Counted from the stretch's first letter, positions 1 to 10,229 are shown. The stretch is DNA of 64,000 nucleotides from FLUQ01 sp031551515 (GCA_031551515.1 JAVBNL010000028.1:1-64000); one strand, 5' to 3'. Made by a program: numbers and translations. The notes: a model not told the origin generated them from the sequence alone.

Positions 1-271
1 TTTTTGCCCCTCCCATGGGCGGGGCAATGGGACCGCTCTGGCCCCCACAGGAGTTATCGGCTATACGGGCGGCTGAGACACAGGCTCATGAGGCGTGCCA
101 CTAACTTTTAACCTGGTATAAAAAATCGGGGCTGGTCAGGCAAGTGAGCCATCATAGGCGTTTCGCTTTCAATAGTCCGTTCAACTGGCTCGGTAGTCCG
201 TTTTCCAACGATATGGATTTATGCCTTTGGTCCTCACCGCCTAAAAGGCTTGGCGGGAGGTTTTCGCATAC
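1..271. other. Left edge, no gene recognised
   Basis: I see no gene here. Open frames exist on both strands, but none has a convincing ribosome binding site or a recognisable protein. A GC-rich inverted repeat near 6-25 has its T-run on the 5' side, so it is not a normal terminator for either strand. Confidence 0.5.
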
Positions 272-301
272 AAAAAGCCCTCCAGCATACGCCGGAGGGC
301 T
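272..301 (-). terminator. Rho-independent terminator of the 359-631 gene
   Basis: On the minus strand an 8-bp stem, AGCCCTCC pairing with GGAGGGCT around a 10-nt loop, is followed directly by five T residues. It lies 58 nt beyond the stop of the small minus-strand gene. Confidence 0.7.
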
Positions 302-358
302 GATCTTTGCCAATGGCCAGTGGGCCATCGGGGTTTGCAAAGCCGGGCGCCGCGGCGC

Positions 359-631
359 CTACTTCTCTCCAAATTCCCTGTCATCCGACGGGGCATCCGG
401 CTGTTCCGTATCCAAAAGGCGGCGATAGGTAACGCAACCCTGCATGCATTTGGGCCAGGGCGGCACGGCCACTTCCGGGGCAATTTTTTCGGGCAGCAGC
501 CCCCAAAGCTGTGGATGATGCCAGCACAAATCATGGCCCGAGCTGTCACGATGGGCACGAATGCCCGCGCGCAACATTTTCACTTCCGCGATCAATTCTC
601 CGCGGGTCAAATGATTAAGGTCAGAATCCAT
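359..631 (-). CDS. Small conserved protein of unknown function (90 aa)
   Basis: A 90-residue soluble protein. I recall related small proteins from Desulfovibrio-type genomes but know no function. Visible features are an N-terminal charged helix (about residues 8-25), a His/Cys-rich patch (H33, C36, H38, H39) and a second pair C62-x3-C66, which together could bind a metal. The chosen ATG at 631 is preceded by GGAGGG at good spacing. A longer frame from 685 lacks a ribosome binding site. The gene stands alone, has its own terminator at 272-301, and is divergent from the TRAP operon that begins at 787. Confidence 0.65.
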   Translation of the reverse strand: MDSDLNHLTRGELIAEVKMLRAGIRAHRDSSGHDLCWHHPQLWGLLPEKIAPEVAVPPWPKCMQGCVTYRRLLDTEQPDAPSDDREFGEK

Positions 632-725
632 GGCTTTCCCTCCAGCTATACCTAAAAAAATAGGCACTGCGCGAAAGATGTCCATGCCGTTCAGGCTATA
701 CGTATTTACCGTAAGTTTTTTGGTA

Positions 726-755
726 TTGACATATTTCTAAAAGAAAATGTATTTT
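726..755 (+). promoter_or_regulatory. Sigma-70-type promoter of the TRAP operon
   Basis: TTGACA at 726-731, 18-nt spacer, TATTTT at 750-755. It lies 31 nt upstream of the first start codon (787) and just ahead of the 757-769 palindrome, so a bound repressor would cover the transcription start. Confidence 0.5.
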
Positions 756-756
756 C

Positions 757-769
757 GGATACGGTATCC
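757..769 (+). promoter_or_regulatory. Perfect 13-bp palindrome, candidate GntR operator
   Basis: GGATAC-G-GTATCC is a perfect inverted repeat with a one-base centre, placed directly after the -10 element and 17 nt before the 787 start codon. The operon encodes a GntR/FCD regulator as its second gene, so autoregulation through this site is the simplest reading. A second small palindrome, ATACGTAT, lies at 698-705. The assignment to GntR is inference. Confidence 0.45.
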
Positions 770-786
770 AAAAAGGAGAACTCGAC

Positions 787-1344
787 ATGAAAAACCCATT
801 TACTGTGGCGGAGTACATACCCGAGGTGAACCGGATCGAAGATCCGTTCATTCGTGAGAAAACCCTGGAGATATGGCGCTCCCTGTATGAGTTTTCGAAC
901 TGGGACACCCCGGCGAGCCTGCCGGTTTCGTCCCACAAAAAGGATTACCCGCACCTCACGCACAATCGTGCGGTGGTTCTGATGGCGATCAGGGTCGCCG
1001 ACGTCCTGGAGGAGGTGCACGGCGTCCGTGTAAACCGGGATTACCTGATCTGCGCGGCGCTGCTTCAAGATGCCAGCAAACTCGTGGAGTACGATCCGGA
1101 TCCGGAAAATATCGTCCGCAAGACCGATATCGGCTCACGCTTTCCGCACTCGTTCTATGCCGCGCACATGGCTGTCTCGGCCGGGCTGCCCAATGAAATC
1201 ACGGAATGCATTCTGACGCATTCGCCGGGCAGTTCCGAGTTTCCCAAGACGCTGATCGGCAAAATCCTCTTCTACGTCGACCAAATCGACATGGCGGCGA
1301 TCGGGGGCGATCGCTGGAAAAAAAGCATTTCAATCTACCGCTGA
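787..1344 (+). CDS. HD-domain family protein with altered metal motif (185 aa)
   Basis: An HD-superfamily fold, normally a metal-dependent phosphohydrolase or hydratase. The ligand ladder is visible as H59, D95, H121, H145 and D165, but the first residue of the HD pair itself is Q94 (LLQDASK where LLHDASK is expected), so metal binding or activity may be changed. The start has AAAAAGGAG about 9 nt upstream. It is the first gene of the TRAP operon and lies 34 nt before the GntR gene. It may act on the transported compound or a derived intermediate, but nothing in the sequence fixes a substrate. Confidence 0.7.
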   Translation: MKNPFTVAEYIPEVNRIEDPFIREKTLEIWRSLYEFSNWDTPASLPVSSHKKDYPHLTHNRAVVLMAIRVADVLEEVHGVRVNRDYLICAALLQDASKLVEYDPDPENIVRKTDIGSRFPHSFYAAHMAVSAGLPNEITECILTHSPGSSEFPKTLIGKILFYVDQIDMAAIGGDRWKKSISIYR

Positions 1345-1378
1345 TCCAAGACGGCATGCATATCCGGGAGTGACAGAG

Positions 1379-2101
1379 ATGAAGAATTTGCAAAACGTGA
1401 CCGTCAGAGAAAAAGCCTATGAAATACTGCGCGATGCAATCATCAAAGGGAAAATGCCGCCCCGCCGGCGCCTGATCGAGGACGATCTGGTCAAGGAGTT
1501 CGGCGTCAGCCGCACGCCCCTGCGCGAGGCGATTCACAAACTGGAGCAGGATGGCCTGGTCGTCCGCTGCTCGACGCGCGGCGTTATGGTCGCCGAGGCA
1601 TCGGCCAAAGAAGTGATCGAGCTTTATGACGTGCGCCGCTACCTGGAATCACTGGCTGCGCGCCGGGTTGCCGAACAACTGACCGACGAGCAGGCGGAGG
1701 TCTTTACACAATTCAAACGCGACGCCGACACGTATCGGGCGCGCGGCGACATCGAGGCGGCTCGCGTCTCTTTGCACAACGCCCATGAGTATCTGTACGA
1801 CATCTGCGATCACGAACTCTGCATGGACCTGCTTCTCAAATTGAAGGCAAAAATCGCCAAGTACGGCCGCATCAGCGCCGACCGGGCGGACCGGCCGCTA
1901 CAGGCGATGCAGGAGCACGTCAACATCATCGACTGCATCCTCTCCCGCGACGGAGAGGCCGCCGAAGCCGCAATGCGGCAGCATATCCACAACGCGCTTG
2001 AGGCCTGCATTGATTCCATCAAAAAAGAGCTTGCAACGCAGGGAAACCAGGACGAGAAGGGGCGCGTTTCGGCGAAGGAGGCGGATAACGGTTCATCGTA
2101 G
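1379..2101 (+). CDS. GntR-family (FadR/FCD) transcriptional regulator
   Basis: A one-component regulator. The N-terminal winged helix-turn-helix (about residues 3-75) contains the typical VSRTPLREAIHKLEQDGLV segment. The C-terminal all-helical FCD ligand-binding domain (about 80-220) keeps metal-site histidines in LHNAHEYL, QEHVNII and RQHIHN. ATG at 1379 is preceded by CGGGAG. An in-frame GTG at 1370 is possible but overlaps that motif. It lies inside the operon it probably controls; FCD regulators usually respond to small organic acids from the pathway encoded next door. The gene ends 48 nt before the lyase gene. Confidence 0.88.
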   Translation: MKNLQNVTVREKAYEILRDAIIKGKMPPRRRLIEDDLVKEFGVSRTPLREAIHKLEQDGLVVRCSTRGVMVAEASAKEVIELYDVRRYLESLAARRVAEQLTDEQAEVFTQFKRDADTYRARGDIEAARVSLHNAHEYLYDICDHELCMDLLLKLKAKIAKYGRISADRADRPLQAMQEHVNIIDCILSRDGEAAEAAMRQHIHNALEACIDSIKKELATQGNQDEKGRVSAKEADNGSS

Positions 2102-2149
2102 GGAGCGAACCAGAACGGGCCGCGACGGCCCTGATAAAGGAGCAAGAGA

Positions 2150-3340
2150 ATGACCAAGGGAAACGGAGTCAACGTAGGGTTCTATAACGGCACGATACCG
2201 GGTTTTGATCCAGACCGTTTTATGATCAACGACGTCACCCTGAGGGAGGGAGAGCAGGCGTCGAACGGCGGGCTCAGTTTCGAAGAAAAGATGGAGATCA
2301 CCCGCATGCTGGCCGAGGTCGGCATTGATCAAGTTCAGGGCGGCTATCCCGGCCGTTCGGAAATCGACAAGCGCTACCTGCAGCAGGTAAAGGCCGAGCG
2401 GCTGCCTATCAAGACGGAAGCGCTCATCCAGATATTCACGCCGGACTGGAAGCAGCAGATCGATATTGCCGTGGAGACGGGCGCGGATGTCATCGGCATG
2501 ATGTATCCCTCTTCCGACATGCGGCTGGAGTATCAAAAAATAACGCGCGAGCAGATGATCGAGCATTGCGTCAATGCCGTCGCCTACGCAAAGGACAAGT
2601 TGGAGGTGACGCGGTTTTCCACCACCGATTCCTCGCGAACCGAGATGCCCTTTCTCAAACAGGTCTACAAGGCCGTCATCGAGGCCGGGGCAAACCGCAT
2701 CCTCGTCAACGACACGGTCGGCGGAGCAAGCCCCGAAGGCGTCTATACAGTAGTAAAAGAGATCGTTAACACCTTTCCCGGCACCCCGGTGGTCGTGCAC
2801 TGCCACAACGATTTCGGCCTGGCTGTGGCCAACGCGCTGGCGGGAATCCGCGCCGGGGCCTCGATAGTGGATGCTTCAGTTAACGGAATCGGCGAACGCG
2901 CGGGCAACCCCGCGATGGCGGAGCTGATCGCCAGCCTGAAATTTCTTTACGGACTCGATGTCCGCTACAAGGTGGAAAAGCTGTACGAGCTGGCGCGCGT
3001 TGTCTCGCGAGTCTCAGGCATTCCCATTCCCATGGAAAAGCCCATCGTCGGGGACGGCGTTTTTGCGCACAAACTCGATGCGCACGTCGCGGGACATTAT
3101 TTCAACCGCGCCCTCTACGAACCGTTTTATCCGGAATTTGTCGGCAATCGCGCCCGCATCGAACTGGGCAAGTACACCGGCCCCTTCGCGATCCGTAAGA
3201 AGATGGAGGAGCTGGGTCTTCCCGAAATAGCCGACGACCTGCGGATCAAACGCATCATCGACCGGGTGGAGTCACTTTCGATCGAGCTGCACCGCTCGCT
3301 TGCGGATGAAGAGTTCATTGGGATTATCGCGAACGCCTGA
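2150..3340 (+). CDS. HMGL-like DRE-TIM metallolyase, isopropylmalate/homocitrate synthase type
   Basis: A TIM-barrel metallolyase of 396 aa that would join acetyl-CoA (or another acyl-CoA) to a 2-oxo acid, or run the reverse cleavage. The barrel start carries the catalytic D28-V-T-L-R-E-G-E-Q36 block. The second metal motif is H217-C-H-N-D221, and NGIGERAGN (245-253) is characteristic of the LeuA/homocitrate-synthase branch. The C-terminal LeuA regulatory domain is absent: the protein stops about 145 residues after the barrel signature, as in NifV-like enzymes. The start has AAGGAG 10 nt upstream. No leu or nif genes are nearby, so a catabolic role tied to the TAXI transporter is likely, with unknown substrate. 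Confidence 0.8.
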   Translation: MTKGNGVNVGFYNGTIPGFDPDRFMINDVTLREGEQASNGGLSFEEKMEITRMLAEVGIDQVQGGYPGRSEIDKRYLQQVKAERLPIKTEALIQIFTPDWKQQIDIAVETGADVIGMMYPSSDMRLEYQKITREQMIEHCVNAVAYAKDKLEVTRFSTTDSSRTEMPFLKQVYKAVIEAGANRILVNDTVGGASPEGVYTVVKEIVNTFPGTPVVVHCHNDFGLAVANALAGIRAGASIVDASVNGIGERAGNPAMAELIASLKFLYGLDVRYKVEKLYELARVVSRVSGIPIPMEKPIVGDGVFAHKLDAHVAGHYFNRALYEPFYPEFVGNRARIELGKYTGPFAIRKKMEELGLPEIADDLRIKRIIDRVESLSIELHRSLADEEFIGIIANA

Positions 3341-3375
3341 GTTGACGAATGAAACACGACAGGAGGACCCCGGTC

Positions 3376-4335
3376 ATGAAAAAGACAAAAATAATCGTCG
3401 CGTCCCTCTTTCTGTTACTCTTTGCCGCGGTCTGCAACGCCGCGCCGATGACGGTCAAATTTATCCGCATTGGCTCCGCCAGCATGGGCGGCAACGTCTA
3501 CATCCAGGGCAACGCCCTGGCCCAGCTGATCAACGAAAAGATGGACGGAGTCAAGGCAAGCAACCAGGAAACCAACGGATCGGTCGAGAACATCATATTC
3601 CTTGACGAGAAAGAGGTGGAATTCGCCCTTGTCATGGGCGCCACGCTGCAGCAGGCGGTGGACGGCACCGGCTCTTTCAAGGGGCATAAAGTAAATACCC
3701 TGAACCTGATGGGCCTGGTGAAGTTCGACACCTACCATGTCTATGTCTACAAGGGAGCCGGCATCACATCCATTCCCGGGCTCAAGGGCAAGAAGATCGG
3801 CGTCGGTCCGATGGGCGGCGGCGTACAGGTCAACGCCAACGCACTGCTCTCCGGCTATGGCATCACGACGAAGGATTACACGCCCATGTACGGCACCGTG
3901 AGCGACATGTACGAGCAGCTCAAGACCGGACAGATCGACGCGCTCATCCACTGCGCAACCGCCGGAACCAGTCAGCCCAGCGATGCCCTGGCCAGCGGCA
4001 AGGTCGCTCTGCTGCCTATCCCGAAGGCCGACGCGGAGCGGATTATTCGCCAGAACCGTTCCTTCAGCCCCTATGTTTTGAAGGCCAATCTCTATGCCGA
4101 CCAGCCGGAGGCCATCAACACCATCGCCTCGACCAACGTCATGATCTGCCGCAAAGACCTTGACGCGGAGTTCGTGTACCGGTTCATGAAGCTTTTCTAC
4201 GAGAACAACGCGTACCTGCAAACCTTCCATGCGACCTTCGCGCAGTCTAAACCGGAGGATGCCACCACAGCGCAGCTCATTCCGCTGCACCCGGGCGCGG
4301 CACGCTATCTGAAAGAAATAGGAGCGCTCAAATAG
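3376..4335 (+). CDS. TAXI-family TRAP transporter substrate-binding protein
   Basis: A periplasmic solute receptor of 319 aa that would capture an organic acid and hand it to the TRAP permease encoded next. An N-terminal signal peptide is clear (Lys-rich start, hydrophobic core, Ala-x-Ala site near residue 22). The body shows the TAXI pattern (IRIGSASMGGNVYIQGNALAQ near the mature N-terminus and KGKKIGVGPMGGGVQ in the middle). ATG at 3376 is preceded by AGGAGG at 3361-3366; an upstream in-frame ATG at 3349 would extend in front of the signal peptide and is less likely. It follows the lyase gene by 35 nt. Confidence 0.9.
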   Translation: MKKTKIIVASLFLLLFAAVCNAAPMTVKFIRIGSASMGGNVYIQGNALAQLINEKMDGVKASNQETNGSVENIIFLDEKEVEFALVMGATLQQAVDGTGSFKGHKVNTLNLMGLVKFDTYHVYVYKGAGITSIPGLKGKKIGVGPMGGGVQVNANALLSGYGITTKDYTPMYGTVSDMYEQLKTGQIDALIHCATAGTSQPSDALASGKVALLPIPKADAERIIRQNRSFSPYVLKANLYADQPEAINTIASTNVMICRKDLDAEFVYRFMKLFYENNAYLQTFHATFAQSKPEDATTAQLIPLHPGAARYLKEIGALK

Positions 4336-4408
4336 GGCTTACCCAGCCCCGCGCCGGTTTCGCGCACGTTCTGCCGGCGAAGCATTTCCAATTCAAGGGG
4401 GTAATGCA

Positions 4409-6361
4409 TTGCAGAACATTACGGTAGAAGACGCCAACAAAATGGACGATCAAGAGCTGGAAAACGCCGGACGGAAGAAAAAACGCGCCAAACGGCGCAA
4501 GTTCAGTGGATCGCTCAAGATCTTGATCTCCGTTCTGACTATCGCCATGTCGCTTTACCACCTCTACACGGCGATCTACACAATCAACCCGCATACGCAC
4601 CGGGCGATCCACCTGCTCTTTGTGCTCACGCTGGTCTATCTGCTTTACCCGGCAGGAAAAAACTCGCCGGAGAGCCGCCCCAGCGTTGTGGATTTCGGTT
4701 TGGTGTTCCTATCCTTCATTTCGATCGGCAGCCTGCTGATGCGTTTCGAGGCTTTGGCGATGACTGCCGGCCGGGCCACCACGCAGGATATCGTTACCGG
4801 CGTGTTCACCATCCTGCTGGTGATGGAGGCAACGCGGCGGGTGGTGGGCAACGCGCTGCCGATCCTGGCGATCATCCTGATCGCCTATGGGTTCCTTGGC
4901 CAGTATGTGCCCGGCCCGTTGATGCACAGCGGTTTTTCGCTGAAGCGGATCGTCTCTCACCTGACACTGACCACAGGCGGAATTTACGGGCAGATCTTGG
5001 GCGTCTCATCCACCTACATCTATTTGTTTATCCTTTTCGGCGCGTTTCTCGCGGTTACGGGCATGTCGCAAGTCTTCAACGACATCGCGATGGCGCTGGC
5101 CGGCGGGCTGCGCGGCGGCCCCGCAAAGGTGTCCGTATTGGCAAGCGGCCTGATGGGATCGATCAGCGGATCGACCACGGCAAACGTGGTGACAACGGGC
5201 GCGTTCACCATCCCGCTGATGAAGAAGACCGGATACAAGGATTATTTTGCCGGAGCGGTGGAATCAGCGGCCTCCGCGGGCGGGCAGATCATGCCGCCGG
5301 TCATGGGAGCCGCCGCCTTCATCATCGCCGATTCATTGGGCGTCGCCTACGTCAAGGTGCTGATCGCAGCAGCAGCCCCGGCGCTGCTTTACTACTTCAG
5401 CCTCTGGATCATAGTGGACCTGCGCGCCCGCAAAGAGAACATCCGCAGCTTGAGCCGGGACGAACTGCCCAAGCTCGGCGCCGTCATTCGCGAACGCGGG
5501 CACCTTCTGCTGCCGCTGATCGGCATCATTTATATGCTAGTTGCCGGATACAACGCGACCTGGGCAGCGATTGTCGGCATAGCCGTCTCCATCGCGGCGA
5601 GCGTTCTGCGCCGCTCCACCTGGATCAAACCGGTCGAACTGCTGCACGCGCTGGAAAACGGCGCGCTGGGCGCGCTGTCGGTCGCCATCGCCTGCGGCAT
5701 CATCGGGATCATCATCGGCATCGTCTCGCTGTCCGGCGCCATCCTGGCGGTCGGCAATGCCGTGTTGCAGTTGAGCGGCGGCTTCCTGGCGCCGACGCTG
5801 GCCTTGACAATGATCGTATCGCTGATTCTGGGCATGGGGCTGCCTACGACGGCCTGCTACGTCCTTACCAGCACGGTCGCGGCGCCGGCCCTGATCAAGC
5901 TTTCGATCTCCCCAATGCATGCCCATATGTTCGTCTTTTACTTCGGAATTCTCTCAACCATCACGCCGCCGGTAGCCGCCGGTTCGTATGCGGCGGCCGG
6001 AATATCCGGCGCAGATCCGAACAAGACGGGTTGGGCCGGAATCCGCATTGCCGTGGCGGGATTTATTATTCCCTTCATGTTCATCTACAGCCCGGACTTG
6101 TTGCTGCCCGACGGAATCAACCCGCTGCGCGTAGCCCAAGTGATCGCCACGTCCCTGATCGGAATCGTCTGTTTGGGCTGGGCGGTCGAAGGGTATTGCC
6201 GGAAAAAGCTTACACCCCTGGAGCGGGTCGTAAGTCTGGTAGGGGCGCTTGCGCTGATCGACAGCGGACTGATCACCGACATCGTGGGAATCTCCTGCTT
6301 TGGTTTCATCCTGGGAACCAACCTGCTGTATTCGAGAAAGAACCAGGCGGTGACCGGATGA
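4409..6361 (+). CDS. TRAP transporter permease, fused small and large (DctQM-type) subunits
   Basis: An integral membrane protein of 650 aa that joins the 4-TM and 12-TM TRAP subunits, as is usual for TAXI systems. After a charged cytoplasmic N-terminus (about 1-45) hydrophobic segments run to the end; the conserved large-subunit blocks SGSTTANVVTTGAFTIPLM and GMGLPTTACYVLTSTVAAPA are visible. It would drive uptake with a sodium or proton gradient. The start appears to be TTG at 4409, 8 nt after AAGGGGG; the ATG at 4404 is out of frame. The stop codon overlaps the ATG of a 15-codon ORF (ATGA), which suggests that a further operon gene once followed. Confidence 0.88.
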   Translation: MQNITVEDANKMDDQELENAGRKKKRAKRRKFSGSLKILISVLTIAMSLYHLYTAIYTINPHTHRAIHLLFVLTLVYLLYPAGKNSPESRPSVVDFGLVFLSFISIGSLLMRFEALAMTAGRATTQDIVTGVFTILLVMEATRRVVGNALPILAIILIAYGFLGQYVPGPLMHSGFSLKRIVSHLTLTTGGIYGQILGVSSTYIYLFILFGAFLAVTGMSQVFNDIAMALAGGLRGGPAKVSVLASGLMGSISGSTTANVVTTGAFTIPLMKKTGYKDYFAGAVESAASAGGQIMPPVMGAAAFIIADSLGVAYVKVLIAAAAPALLYYFSLWIIVDLRARKENIRSLSRDELPKLGAVIRERGHLLLPLIGIIYMLVAGYNATWAAIVGIAVSIAASVLRRSTWIKPVELLHALENGALGALSVAIACGIIGIIIGIVSLSGAILAVGNAVLQLSGGFLAPTLALTMIVSLILGMGLPTTACYVLTSTVAAPALIKLSISPMHAHMFVFYFGILSTITPPVAAGSYAAAGISGADPNKTGWAGIRIAVAGFIIPFMFIYSPDLLLPDGINPLRVAQVIATSLIGIVCLGWAVEGYCRKKLTPLERVVSLVGALALIDSGLITDIVGISCFGFILGTNLLYSRKNQAVTG

Positions 6362-6405
6362 ATCTTAGGGAGCGCCTTCGGGCAATGGAACTTGGCGGAC
6401 AATAA
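6358..6405 (+). pseudogene. Start of a truncated operon gene (15 codons)
   Basis: ATG at 6358 overlaps the permease stop as ATGA and opens a frame reading MNLRERLRAMELGGQ, ended by TAA. The stop codon lies inside the 30-bp direct repeat that begins at 6401. A translationally coupled start followed by an immediate stop inside a repeat looks like the 5' end of a gene cut off by recombination. The fragment is too short to assign a family. Confidence 0.45.
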
Positions 6406-6430
6406 ATATCCCCCGGCATAGTGATATGCC
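6401..6430 (+). repeat. 30-bp direct repeat, left copy
   Basis: An exact copy of 7695-7724. It begins AATAAATATC and carries the left arm of a terminator stem, but the right arm is replaced by the palindrome that follows. The two copies bracket the dehydrogenase and aminoacylase remnants. Confidence 0.8.
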
Positions 6431-6505
6431 CCCCATCAGGTAGACAATGAAAGAAAGCCGCTTTAGGCTGAATCATTGAAAACCTGATGGGGGCATATCA
6501 TAGGC
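6416..6505. repeat. Long imperfect palindrome (about 90 bp)
   Basis: The arms meet at AGCC-gcttta-GGCT (6456-6469). Outward from there CAATGA pairs with TCATTG, ATCAGGT with ACCTGAT, and GATATGCCCCC with GGGGGCATATC. The left arm overlaps the 30-bp repeat. No T-run follows, so it is not a plain terminator. It could be a small mobile element, or a scar where two terminator-like hairpins recombined. Confidence 0.6.
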
Positions 6506-6590
6506 GCGGGGTTTTCTGCATACAACAAAAGGGACCTATTACGGCCCCCTTTTTCTTGTGCGCCAAAACCGCGCGCTCTTGCGTCGACGT

Positions 6591-7432
6591 CTATGAATTC
6601 CGCTTCCCGCACACAATCCGGCGGCAGTGTTCCAGGGCCGCGCCGATCAGGTTGTCGCGGGCTTCCGGCGTTCGAAAGGCCGAATGCGCGGACAGGGTCA
6701 CGTTGGGCAGGGTCGTCAGGATATGCCCGGCGGGCATGGGTTCCACCGTGAACACGTCCAGCCCCGCGTGCGCCAGATGTCCGCTTTGCAGCGCCTCCAC
6801 CAGCGCATCTTCGTCGATCAGCCCGCCCCGGGCGGTATTGACCACAATGGCGCCGGGCCGCATTTTCGCGATGCGCTCGCGGTTCAAAAACCCTTTGGTT
6901 TCGTCGCAAAACATAAGATGCAACGAAAGCACGTGGCTCTCGGCCAGAAGCTCATCAAGCGAAACGAATGACACGCCCGCGCAAACCTTGGGGCTGCGGT
7001 TCCAAGCCAGCACTTTCATGCCGCAGCCCTGGCACAGCCGGGCCATTTCCGCCGCGATGCCGCCGAAACCGAGCAGCCCCACGGTTTTGCCGGTCAATTG
7101 CACGCCTTCGGTACGCCGCCACACGCCGGCGCGCATCTCGCGGTCCATACGGGCGAAGCCTTTGGCCGAAGCCCACATCAGGCCGAAAGCGCATTCCGCA
7201 ACCGCCGTATCGCCGTAATTGCGGATGAGGTGCACCATTACGCCCATATCCGCCAGGGCCTCGATGTCCATATAGCTGCGCGCGCCGGTGCCAGAAAGAC
7301 CACATCCGTCAGACCCGGGCACCGCTGCGCCATTGCAAGGGGAAAACCGGTGTGGTCCACGATCATGATTTCCGCGTCGCCCACCAGCGCGGGCAGATCG
7401 TCCAGCCGCCCCGCCGAAGTCTTCGGCATCAA
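6591..7432 (-). pseudogene. Frameshifted, 5'-truncated D-2-hydroxyacid dehydrogenase
   Basis: The minus strand encodes most of an NAD-dependent D-2-hydroxyacid dehydrogenase. Visible parts are GKTVGLLGFGGIAAEMA (Rossmann nucleotide loop), VVNTARGGLIDEDAL (catalytic Arg region) and DVFTVEPMPAG (Glu region). Near 7291 the frame shifts by one base: VVFLA is followed in another frame by GTGARSYMDIEALADMG, where a lost G would restore VVFLGTGARS. Upstream the coding match ends near 7420, against the tail of an oppositely oriented gene, so roughly the first 30-40 residues are gone. This is a remnant and not an active gene, unless the shift is a sequencing error. Confidence 0.75.
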
Positions 7433-7637
7433 GAACCAGGGCCTTCTGAAAGCCGGCTACGCCGCCGACGTGGTGGTTTTCGACCCCGAGACCATCATCG
7501 ACAAGGGCACCTATGACGAGCCGCGCCAGCATCCGGACGGCATCATCCACGTGCTGGTCAACGGCCAGCCGGTGGTCAAAGACGGCAAGCACGACCCTGG
7601 CGTTCTGGCAGGCCAGGTGTTGCGTAAAGGCAAATAG
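7419..7637 (+). pseudogene. C-terminal fragment of an N-acyl-D-amino-acid deacylase
   Basis: The last 72 codons match the end of the D-aminoacylase/dihydroorotase-like amidohydrolases: FGIKNQGLLKAGYAADVVVF, then DPETIIDKGTYDEPRQHPDG and HVLVNGQPVVKDGKH. The metal-binding TIM barrel that should precede it is absent, because the sequence upstream is the antisense of the dehydrogenase remnant. A frame can be read upstream to 7098, but those residues are not amidohydrolase-like. The fragment ends properly in TAG before a terminator at 7704. Confidence 0.75.
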
Positions 7638-7644
7638 TACGAAA

Positions 7645-7692
7645 GCAGGGCGCTGCCCCACGCCCCGGCAGGGGCTTGGCCCCTGCACCCGC
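7645..7692. repeat. GC-rich hairpin repeat
   Basis: A run of short GC-rich inverted repeats such as GCAGGGGC-ttg-GCCCCTGC. Similar GGGTGCAGGGGC-type sequence recurs at about 31060-31110 and 52250-52275, always after a gene end. Its function is unknown. Confidence 0.4.
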
Positions 7693-7694
7693 TA

Positions 7695-7724
7695 AATAAA
7701 TATCCCCCGGCATAGTGATATGCC
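7695..7724 (+). repeat. 30-bp direct repeat, right copy
   Basis: Identical to 6401-6430. Here the repeat continues into a complete terminator hairpin, so this copy is probably the ancestral arrangement. Confidence 0.8.
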
Positions 7725-7734
7725 GGGGGGTTTT
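7704..7734 (+). terminator. Rho-independent terminator
   Basis: CCCCCGGCAT pairs with ATGCCGGGGG around a 6-nt loop (agtgat), followed by four T residues. It would end transcription from the left and lies 91 nt before the convergent kinase gene ends. Confidence 0.75.
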
Positions 7735-7824
7735 CATCGCTATTGTCAGTAAAATTGCGCAGATGCGCGCACAGTACGCTTTTTGGGGCCGCCATATCGA
7801 CAGCGCCCAAGGGCATGCCGCCTT

Positions 7825-10146
<2,322 letters not shown>

Positions 10147-10229
10147 GTGGATTCCGCCGGCCGGACGTACTCTTCCCGAATTTTCTTCGCAAGAGGATGT
10201 CCGGTAATGACTGCCCTGTCAATGCGTCA

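Noticed and set aside
6..25. GC-rich inverted repeat at the left edge as a terminator
   Set aside because: The T-run precedes the stem on the plus strand, and no T-run follows it on either strand.
144..428. Open frames in 144-428 on the plus strand
   Set aside because: No ribosome binding site and no recognisable protein. They overlap the terminator and the better supported 359-631 gene.
7098..7637. Reading 7098-7637 as a complete 179-aa gene
   Set aside because: Only the last 72 codons resemble an amidohydrolase. The rest is antisense to the dehydrogenase remnant.
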